From NCBI GenBank assembly GCA_963663975.2, contig CAXXRA010000011.1, positions 62,001-126,000 on the forward strand: 64,000 nucleotides of DNA, in the 5' to 3' direction. The notes beneath the pieces were generated by a model. The model worked only from the letters and a program-made list of their open reading frames with translations. It was not told the origin of the DNA and made no database searches. A program made the translations under genes and the position numbers. The number at the start of each line of letters is the position of its first letter. Within the stretch, counting starts at the first letter, position 1. This stretch comes from JANQRX01 sp963663975 (GTDB lineage Bacteria; Pseudomonadota; Alphaproteobacteria; Rhizobiales; Kaistiaceae). Shown here piece by piece: positions 57,097 through 64,000 of this stretch.

Positions 57097-59241
57097 TGAC
57101 CGACGCCGGTTCATCACCGGAGGTCATGCTTTCCGTCATCCTCCCGGTCCGGGACTGGCCGGTCGATAGGATCGGGATTTGTATCCGCTCGTTCCTGCGG
57201 CTGAACTCGGCGACGCTCGACGAGATCGTCGTCGTCGATTTCGGCTCTCGGCCCGCGGTCAAGTTGTCTCGCATGGACAAGCGCGTTCGCGTCGTCCGGG
57301 TCGAGGCCAAACGCTGGAGCCTTGCCGAGGCGATTAATGTCGGCGTCGCGGCGTGCCGAAATCCGCTCGTCGCCAAGGTCGATGCCGATATCGTCGTTTC
57401 GCGCGAAAGCGGACCCGGCCTGGACGCCGCCGCTGCCCGTTGCTCGGAGCCGGGCGGCGAAATTACGGTTGTCCAGGCGGTGGACCTACCGGAGGTCTTG
57501 GACTCCAAGGCCGTGCTCAAATCGCCGACCGCCGCACTGATACGGCAAGGCAGACGCCGGCCGCGTTGGGGGCAGGGAGGTCTCTGCCTGTTCTCGGCCG
57601 AGGACTGGAACGACATTGGCGATTTTGACGCGCGCTATCACGGCTGGGGCAACGAAGATAATGATTTCGTCGATCGCATGCGGCGGTCGGGGCGGGCGGT
57701 CCGTTGGGCCGGCCACGATTCGCTTCGGATTTTCCACGTCTGGCATCCGCCGAGCTACGCAGCCAAGGACATCGTCAAGGCCCGCTCCGAAAACCGTCAA
57801 ATCTATACCGAGGACAGGAGCACCTTTCGCTCGATTCGGTTCCTCGCCAGCCGCTCGCGCGGGATTCCCACTCCGAACGTTGTCAACAGTCCGCGTCCGC
57901 TGGTTACGGTCGCCATCGCATCGAAGGCGCGCAAGAATCGGACATCGATGCTCAAAGAGGCAATTCGCGGATTTGTCGGTCAAATCGACGGTGATTTCGA
58001 GTTTGTGATAGCCGACAACGGATCATCGGCCGAGGAAAGAGAACATCTGCGACAAACGGTCGATCGGCTGGGACGGCGCATCCAGGCGCGCGTCCTTCAT
58101 CTTGACAGGGCTTCCATTCCCGCGGCACGTAACCGCATTACCGACGAATCGCGGGGCCGTTACATCTGCGTAGCCGACGACGACGACATTCCGTTGCCCA
58201 ACCGGCTCCGTGATCATCTGGCCTGTTTCGAAAGCGAAGCCGACATTCATGGATCGCATGGCGGCTGGATCGATTTCGACGAGTTAACCGGGGTTACCGA
58301 GTACAATACCGGCGGCGAGAGAACTCTGGCGACATTGTTGTTCGGACGGGGAAAGGTCACCGCCCATCCGGCGTCGTTCTATCGCAAGGACGTTTTGAAG
58401 GCCGTTCGCTACGATGAGGCCATCCGCGCCGGATCGGATCTCGACTTGGCGGTTCGCATGGCCAACCTCGGCTGCCGGATCGCGCATACCGGCAGCTACG
58501 TGACGCTCCGGCGGTTCCACGAAACCAACATCACGCTGACCGACCTTGCCGGTCAGCTGGAAATCGGCGTCAGCGGACGGCACAGGGTTTCTCAAACGCT
58601 CGGCGGCGCCTACGAAAATCACCTGCGGGAGACCGCCAAAGAAGCGACCTCCGAGATCGACTGCCGCAACGGGATGTGCCGAGACCGCCTGATCGCCCTG
58701 ATGCCGGGATACACCGGTGTCTGGCGGCTCCTGATCCCGGTTTCCGAACTCGCTCGGCCGGAGGTCGACGATCTCGATCGGCACCCGACGGGCATCGGTG
58801 CCGATGAAGCGCGACCGGAGCGCCGCCGGGAGAACGGTTCGCTTCCACTCGTGCAGGCCGAAGGGTCGGATGTTTTTGTGCCCTCGCCGCCATCGGAAGT
58901 CGATGCGACAATCCCGCCTCAGCTGGTCGAGCGCGCCGGGATGATCGGTGAGCTGCTGAAAGGCGATGTCGGCGTCGTTGACGTTGGCATCAGCCCGGAT
59001 CTGTTTGTGGTGTCCGGCTGCTGTCAAGGGCGCTGCCAGAGTGCTCAAGATGCGGCGGGAGGTCGAGCAACGATTCGGTATCGCGGCCGAGCTTATTTCC
59101 CCGACGTCGAATATCAACGCCGCCGCTCGACGCGTTTCGACTGGGACAAGCTAACCGAGACGGCCTCGCAACGCCTGTTGTCGCGGCCGTCCAAGGACCT
59201 AGGTCACGTCCTCACCGCACTTAGCCGGATTCCCGAAGGCA
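57096..59241 (+). pseudogene. Tandem family-2 glycosyltransferase, 3' end removed by IS21 copy 4
   Basis: About 715 codons up to the IS border. The first GT-A domain begins LSVILPVRDWPVDRIGICIR and has a DxD-like VDADIV and the galactosyltransferase-type GWGNEDNDFVDRM. The second domain begins PLVTVAIASKARKNRTSMLK with VADDDDIPLPNRL and a later RAGSDLDLAVRM. A less conserved C-terminal region of about 200 residues follows. The frame enters IS21 copy 4 and ends six codons later. No matching sequence lies beyond the IS, so the C-terminus is lost. It is coupled to the small secreted protein upstream. Confidence 0.82.
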
Positions 59242-59388
59242 TGTCAAACGGCTTTCAATATTGACCCCCGATCGGCGTGCAAAATTGACTCCCCTGAGCG
59301 GCACGGCGGAGGTTGTCCCGGTAGTCAATAGGGGGGGTACCTGTTGACCCACCGGGGCAACCGGGCCGCAGGCACGGCCGGCGGCGGC

Positions 59389-60117
59389 TCAGGAGCGGTT
59401 CTTGAAGCGCCAGCTCTCGTTGCCGGTCTCGATGATCTCGCAATGATGGGTGAGACGGTCGAGCAGGGCTGTGGTCATCTTGGGGTCGCCGAAGACGGAT
59501 GGCCATTCGCCGAAGGCGAGGTTGGTGGTGATGACGATAGAGGTGCGCTCGTAGAGCCGGCTCATGAGGTGGAAGAGCAGCTGCCCGCCGGCCTGGGCGA
59601 AGGGCAGGTAGCCGAGTTCGTCGAGGATGACGAAGTCGCGGCGTACAAGCTGATCTGCGGTGCGGCCCTGGCGTCCGGCGCGGAGCTCGGCCTCGAGGTG
59701 GTTGACCAGGTCGACGACGTTGTAGCAGCGGCCCCGGGCGCCCTTGCGGATGCAGGAGCGCGCGATGGCGACGGCGAGATGGGTCTTGCCGGTGCCGGTG
59801 CCGCCGACCAGCACGATGTTGCGCTTGCCCTCCAGGAAGCCGCCGCCGGCGAGCTCCTGGATCAGGGGCTCGTTGACTGGCGAGGCGGCGAAGTCGAAGT
59901 CGGCCAGCTCCTTGGCCGTTGGCAACCTGGCGGACGCCATCTGGTACTTGATCGAGCGCGCCGTCTTGTCGGCGATCTCGACCTGCAGCAGCGTACCGAT
60001 GATCTGCTGCACCGGATGACGACGCTTGAGCCCGTCGGCAAGGATGTCGTCGTAGGCGGCGCGCATGCCCGCGAGCTTCAACGCCGTCATCATCGCCAGC
60101 ACCTCATGACGCTCCAT
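59389..60117 (-). CDS. istB: IS21 helper ATPase IstB, copy 4
   Basis: 242 aa with no difference seen from the other IstB copies; both nucleotide-binding motifs are intact. The partner istA in this element is frameshifted, as in copy 2. Confidence 0.94.
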   Translation of the reverse strand: MERHEVLAMMTALKLAGMRAAYDDILADGLKRRHPVQQIIGTLLQVEIADKTARSIKYQMASARLPTAKELADFDFAASPVNEPLIQELAGGGFLEGKRNIVLVGGTGTGKTHLAVAIARSCIRKGARGRCYNVVDLVNHLEAELRAGRQGRTADQLVRRDFVILDELGYLPFAQAGGQLLFHLMSRLYERTSIVITTNLAFGEWPSVFGDPKMTTALLDRLTHHCEIIETGNESWRFKNRS

Positions 60118-61628
60118 GACCGGCCTCCCTCAGGCGATCGTAGCGCTGACAGTCGGCCACCGGCCGGTGGCGAAGCTGCAGGCCCTCGGGCGTCGGGATG
60201 GTCGCCGGCGGTGCCGGCTGGCACTGCCGGGCGAGGATGTTGAGCTCGACGTCGGCGCTGCAGGCGCCGCAGTCGAGCGCCTCGGCACAGGCCGCCTCGA
60301 CCGCCTCCAGCCCGTCCTCCTGAACCGCCGCGAGGATCCTCACGAACTGCCTGTCACCGTCGTCGCAACCCGTCAGCCGGGCCCGTATGCGGCCGAGCGC
60401 GCCGGGCAGTTGCCAGCCCTTGAAGGGCGCGCCATTGCGCAGCGCGCCGGGCTTCCTCGTCAGGATCGGCACGTAGTGCCACGGATCGTAGGCGACCTGG
60501 CCGCGCCCGAAGCTGCGGGGATGCTCGGCGACGGTCTCGCCGTCCTGGCGGATGACGATCCGATCGGCGTAGGCCCGCACGTCGACCGGCCGCCCGACGG
60601 CACGGGCGGCGACGCTGTAGTGGTTGTTGTCGAAGCGCACCAGACAGGTCTTGGACACCGCCACCTCGGTGGCGTGGAAGCCGTCGAAGGGGCCGCGATA
60701 GGCCATCAAGAAGGGCCGCTCCTCCTCGAACACCTGCCACACCGTCTTGCTCTCGATCGTCGGATGCGGCCGCTTCTTGGCGTCCTCGATACACCGATCC
60801 ATCAGCCACTCGTTGATCTCGACGTAGGAGCGGCCCCGCGGGATGGGCACGAACAGGCGGCCGCGGACGTCACCCACCTGCCTCTCGACCTGCCCCTTCT
60901 CCCAGCCCGCACCCGGAGTGCACGCCACCGGCTCCACCAGATGGTGGGAGCACAGCTCCAGAAAGCGCCGATTGTAGGCGCGCTCCTTGCCGACGAAGAC
61001 CATGCTCACCGCCGTCTTCATGTTGTCGTAGATGCCCCGCCGGCAGACCCCGCCGAAGAAGTGGAAGGCCCGTTCGTGCGCCTCGAACACCATCTCCTGG
61101 CTCTCGCGCGGGAAGATTCTGAACCAGCTGCATGCGGCTGTAGCAGAGCCGCATGTGCGCCGCCTTCACCTTGGTCGTCACACCCGACAGGCGCGCGTAC
61201 TCGTGGCTCCAGTCGAACTGGTAGGCCTCGCCGGGATCGAAGCTCAGCGGCACAAAACCCTGCGACGGCGACAACAGCCGCCACCGCCGACGCCAGGTCC
61301 TGGCGTAGCGGCGCACTGCGTCGTAGCCGCCGCCATAGCCCAGAGCCGCAAGGTCTTCATGAATCCGCAGCAGAGACAGCCGATCCCGGCGCGGCCTCTT
61401 CTCGTTGGCCTCCAGCTGGCGCTCGAGCTCATCCACCCACGGCCCAAGCTTCGGCATCGGCTGGATCTTGCGCTCGTAGCTGTACGAGGTCTCATCGCCC
61501 CGCACCACCTTGCGCACCGTGTTCTTCGAAACCCTCAAATCCCGGGCGATCTTCTTGATCGGAACGCCCCTCACCAGATGATCCCGACGTATCCGTGCGA
61601 TCGTCTCCACAACCAGCATCTCCCCCAC
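60104..61628 (-). pseudogene. istA: IS21 transposase IstA, copy 4, frameshifted
   Basis: Carries the same extra T as copy 2 (near 61117), splitting the gene into 252-aa and 329-aa frames with the DDE triad divided between them. At the C-terminal variable site it has Glu (SADVELNIL, base 60246) like copy 1 and unlike copy 2. The combination is therefore recombinant with respect to the other copies. Confidence 0.9.
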
Positions 61629-61735
61629 CTCGTCTGTCCAAACAACGAGGTGTGTTAAAAATCACAAAACCAGGGGGGTCAATTTTGGACGCCGATTACC
61701 CCACCAAGGGGGTCAATATTCCACGCCGATCAACA

Positions 61736-62014
61736 GCAAACCGCCTTGGGCAGCCCTACGCCGACGGCAGCCAATACCGGCTCCAGGGTGGCAATCCGAT
61801 CCGCAAGGCTCATGAGACGGCCTGCCGGCGGGCCAACATCACCAACTTCAGGGTTCACGACTGGCGACACCATTGGGCGAGTTGGTGCGTGATGTCCGAA
61901 ATCGATCTCGAAACCATCCGTCAGGAAGGCGGCTGGAAGTCCCTCAGGATGGTCGAGAAGTACGCCACGGTGAGCGCCGAGCACCGGAAGGAAGCACTGC
62001 AAAAGAGAAAGTGA
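61736..62014 (+). pseudogene. Tyrosine recombinase (phage integrase) C-terminal fragment
   Basis: Begins at the IS21 border. It contains RVHDWRHHWASWCVMSEIDL (the HxxR box), ETIRQEGGWKSLRMVEKYAT (GGWKS and the catalytic Tyr of EKYA) and a basic tail ending KEALQKRK. The N-terminal arm-binding domain and the first catalytic Arg are missing. It lies 75 bp from a tRNA-Val 3' half, the usual setting for an integrase and its attachment site. Confidence 0.85.
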
Positions 62015-62089
62015 AGAGCAGCAAAATCTGGGCGAACGTCAATGCCTGAACTGAAAACGGCAATGGAGAGAAAGGGTTACCGACGTGAA

Positions 62090-62142
62090 GCACTACGTTG
62101 ACATCGTAGGGGTCACTGGTTCAATCCCAGTCGCGCCCACCA
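62090..62142 (+). other. tRNA-Val(GAC) 3' half, probable attachment site
   Basis: The anticodon arm CTACG-TTGACAT-CGTAG (GAC), T arm ACTGG-TTCAATC-CCAGT, acceptor strand CGCGCCC and ACCA are all present. The 5' acceptor strand and D arm are absent and replaced by unrelated sequence, so this is not a functional tRNA. Such 3' halves are the typical att product of tyrosine-recombinase elements. Confidence 0.85.
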
Positions 62143-62610
62143 TCTTCTCAAAGTGTTGCCTGAAATTGGGCTTGACGACCAGCACGCTGCTAGCACGCGC
62201 GGGGTTATCGATAAGACCTGAAAGGCGGATCGATTTGCCTCTCAGATCGGCGAAATAGTTGTCTATCGCTCGGATCGCCTCAGCTCGGAAATCCGGTCGA
62301 TATTTGGCGTATTTCTCAGTGATTTTGCCGGTCGCACTCTTGTGGCCCAACATGCCCATGACTTCCCACTCAGGAACGCCTCGCGCGCAACTCGGTGGCC
62401 ATGGTACCGCGCAGGCAGTAGGGACTGACGTCGACTACTCCAGCTCCTTTCGCAGCCGCTCTGAACGACGTCCTGATGCTGTTGAGGGGACGACCCGCAT
62501 AGCTGACGTAGCGAGGTCCGTCGCATTGGCGGAGCCAAGGCAATAGCGTGTTGGAGATCGGGACGGTCGGTCGGTACTTCTTCGTCGAGGCCGCTGTTTC
62601 CCTGGTTCGA
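62093..62610 (-). pseudogene. Second tyrosine recombinase C-terminal fragment, frameshifted
   Basis: Reads KYRPTVPISNTLLPWLRQCD, RYVSYAGRPLNSIRTSFRAA, VSPYCLRGTMATELRAR, then, one frame over, GVPEWEVMGMLGHKSATGKI and TEKYAKYRPDF. The RGTMATEL (HxxR-like box), LGHKS and KYAKY catalytic blocks identify an integrase. A missing GC in the CGCGCG run near 62392 explains the shift. The last residues (GATGIEPVTPTMST) are encoded antisense to the tRNA-Val fragment, as is common for integrases ending at their att site. The N-terminus is absent. Confidence 0.8.
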
Positions 62611-62615
62611 AAATG

Positions 62616-63019
62616 TCAGTCAGGGGATTACGGATTGGCCGCAGCGTCACGCAGCGCGAACGTCCGAACCGTGCTTGAGAAAGCCGGCCTTCTCGATGCA
62701 TTCCCCGTCACTATCGGTGGCGATGATGTGGCAATTGGCAAACCCAATCCCGACATCTTTTCTTGCAGCCGCCAACAGACTCGGCCTGGCGGTAGAGGAA
62801 TGCATGGTGATCGAGGATTCCTCCTCTGGTGTCCAGGCGGCAAAGAACGGTGGATTTTACTGCGTCGGCCTCCAGCGCGAGGATCATGACAACGAGCGCC
62901 GACAGAATAGTGAGTTCGTTGCCGGAGGTGGATATCGAGTGGCTTCGAAGGGCTGGCGCCTGTGCTGTGAACGAGCTTGACGGTTCAGCTGGCGCGGGTT
63001 TCAGTGTGGTCGGGGAATA
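62616..63019 (+). pseudogene. HAD-superfamily phosphatase (beta-phosphoglucomutase-like) fragment, frameshifted
   Basis: GLAAASRSANVRTVLEKAGL, then VTIGGDDVAIGKPNPDIF are motif II-III blocks of HAD phosphatases. After DIF an extra T (TTTTCTT near 62763) shifts into LAAANRLGLAVEECMVIEDS and SSGVQAAKNGGF (motif IV). A later shift leads to SADRIVSSLPEVDIEWLRRA near the C-terminus. The N-terminal DxD nucleophile region is absent, cut at the junction with the integrase remnant. Members act on sugar phosphates; this copy is dead. Confidence 0.78.
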
Positions 63020-63080
63020 GCCCTGAAACTTCCGGCAAAAGGTATTGGTGCGCCGGACACCACAATTTGGGAGGACTCCA

Positions 63081-63157
63081 ATGAAAAAGATCCTTTTGGC
63101 AGGTGCTGCTTTTGCGCTGATTGCAAGCGGCGCTACTGCTGCCGAGCGCTACGTAAA
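63081..63157 (+). pseudogene. Signal-peptide start of a periplasmic protein, truncated by an IS3 element
   Basis: ATG 63081 with GGGAGGACT just upstream opens a textbook signal peptide (KKILLAGAAFALIASGATA, cleavage near ATA-A) and five or six mature residues (ERYVKF). The IS3 element then begins. This is probably the start of an ABC-transporter solute-binding protein, judging only from the signal type and the adjacent sugar-phosphatase remnant. The rest is not in the window. Confidence 0.55.
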
Positions 63158-64000
63158 GTTCCCCCGGTTCGGTGGACAGTTAGGGACTTACAGACTCTAG
63201 CCTATCTTGTGCGCTCCTTTCATAGTTGACGGGTGATTGGTAACCGAGGGCCGAATGGCGTCGGCCGGGATTGTACCAGCCCTCGATGAACTGGAAGATG
63301 GCCATGCGTGCTGCGGCCTTGGTCTGGAACTTCCGCCGGTCGAGCAGCTCGCATTCGAGGGTGGCAAAGAAGCTCTCGCACATCGCATTGTCGTACGCGT
63401 CGCCAACTGACCCCATGGACGGCCGGACGCCGGCTTCCTTGCATCTGAAGCCGAAGGCGACGGAGGTGTATTGAGATCCCTGGTCGGAGTGATGGATCAC
63501 GTCGGCGGGTCGTCTTTGCGTCAGCGCCATGTTCAGGGCATCGAGGACGAGTTGGGCCTTCAGGCTGTGGCCCATGGCCCAGCCGACGATGCGTCGTGAG
63601 AAGGCATCCAGCACAACGGCCAGATAGAGGAACCCGGCCCAGGTCGGGATGTAGGTAATATCAGCGACCCAGAGCTGGTCTGGCGCGTCGGCGTAGAAGT
63701 TCCGATCGACCAGATCGCACGCCGGCCGAACCCTCTCGTCCCGGAAGGTCGTGCGGGCGGCTTTACGGCGACTAACACCGGCAATACCGGTCGCTTTCAT
63801 CAGGCGCTCGATCCGCTTGCGGCCCACCTGGACGCCTTCATCGACAAGTTCAGCGTGGATACGCGGCGCTCCATAGGTTGCTCGGGAGTCCGCATGGATC
63901 GCCTTGATCCGGTCCGTCAGAGCCGCGTCGGCGATGGATCGGGCAGACGGCGATCGGTCGCGCCAAGCATAGTAGCCGGACCTTGATACGCCGAGGATTC
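63158..64000 (-). mobile_element. IS3-family insertion sequence, runs off the right edge
   Basis: One terminus lies near 63158-63180 (read outwards on the minus strand ... CTAACTGTCCACCGAACC). It contains an orfB that continues past the window end; orfA would lie beyond. The border is approximate because only one end is visible. It interrupts a gene for a secreted protein. Confidence 0.75.
63180..64000 (-). CDS. IS3-family transposase OrfB, partial
   Basis: The visible 273 codons contain GVSRSGYYAWRDRSPSARS, the HTH_21-type RATYGAPRIHAELVDEGVQV, and the rve core with DQLWVADITYIPTWAGFLYL (first Asp), VIHHSDQGSQYTSVAFGFRC (second Asp) and VGDAYDNAMCESFFATLECE (Glu). It ends LGYQSPVNYERSAQDRLESV. 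The frame continues off the right edge without a stop. In full-length IS3 elements it is expressed by frameshifting from orfA. It belongs to a different IS3 subgroup from the remnant at 52331. Confidence 0.9.
   Translation of the reverse strand, partial: ILGVSRSGYYAWRDRSPSARSIADAALTDRIKAIHADSRATYGAPRIHAELVDEGVQVGRKRIERLMKATGIAGVSRRKAARTTFRDERVRPACDLVDRNFYADAPDQLWVADITYIPTWAGFLYLAVVLDAFSRRIVGWAMGHSLKAQLVLDALNMALTQRRPADVIHHSDQGSQYTSVAFGFRCKEAGVRPSMGSVGDAYDNAMCESFFATLECELLDRRKFQTKAAARMAIFQFIEGWYNPGRRHSALGYQSPVNYERSAQDRLESVSP

Larger units (their letters stand above)
59242..61735 (-). mobile_element. IS21-family insertion sequence, copy 4 (2494 bp)
   Basis: Same ends as the other copies. The flanks (AAGGCA at left, GCAAAC at right) share only three bases, so there is no convincing target duplication. 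The genes on the two sides (glycosyltransferase and tyrosine recombinase) are unrelated. The element probably marks a deletion or rearrangement joint. Confidence 0.95.

Noticed and set aside
62090..62142. Functional tRNA-Val
   Set aside because: The 5' acceptor strand and D arm are missing; only the 3' half is present.

Overview
The window comes from an alphaproteobacterium, probably of the order Hyphomicrobiales (Rhizobiales). The evidence is a PdhS-type PAS histidine kinase with the typical DHp sequence, two phasins, an alphaproteobacterial isocitrate lyase, a DUF1127 gene beside a LysR gene, glcDEF and lutABC cassettes, and a tRNA-His with A73 and no encoded G-1. Coding sequence is GC-rich. 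The islands around the insertion sequences (IS) are more mixed, with AT-richer patches near 6.4-7.2 kb and 38.3-38.8 kb.

Layout. 0-2.9 kb: an exporter operon (TetR/CecR-like regulator, HlyD-like lipoprotein, ABC ATPase, ABC-2 permease) read leftwards from one promoter with an embedded palindrome. 3.1-6.0 kb: a DsrE-family gene broken by IS21 copy 1. 6.0-9.6 kb: an EamA transporter gene, a 221-bp duplicate of its 5' end, a ParE/RelE-type toxin-antitoxin pair and a decayed IS5-type element. 9.6-11.8 kb: an ECF sigma factor, a putative anti-sigma protein, a periplasmic sensor-like protein and an EF-hand protein. 12.1-19.8 kb: acetoacetyl-CoA synthetase, PdhS-like kinase, two phasins and isocitrate lyase. 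20.0-24.0 kb: the divergent ScfR/RamB-like regulator, cut by IS21 copy 2. 24.1 kb: tRNA-His. 24.4-32.1 kb: a two-gene secreted locus whose large protein carries a 16-residue (48-bp) tandem repeat and is cut by IS21 copy 3. 32.5-41.2 kb: housekeeping genes (xseA, rsmE, gshA, universal stress protein, YciI-like, phosphatase), several frameshifted small genes and two MITE-like elements. 41.5-50.2 kb: divergent lutABC and glcDEF cassettes followed by malate synthase aceB. 50.4-64.0 kb: a scrap-yard of IS1182, IS3 and IS21 elements, a tRNA-Val 3' half with integrase fragments, and the truncated ends of many genes.

How the genes fit together. LutABC and GlcDEF oxidise lactate and glycolate. Isocitrate lyase and malate synthase form the glyoxylate shunt. 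Acetoacetyl-CoA synthetase and the phasins point to ketone-body and polyhydroxybutyrate turnover. The regulator expected to control the shunt is interrupted, so expression of aceA and aceB may be altered.

Four near-identical IS21-family copies (2493-2494 bp) dominate the window. At three of them, removing the IS and one target duplication rejoins a gene. The fourth joins unrelated sequences. Many accessory genes also carry 1-2 base indels, mostly in homopolymers or GC repeats. From this sequence alone I cannot tell real decay from assembly error for each one.
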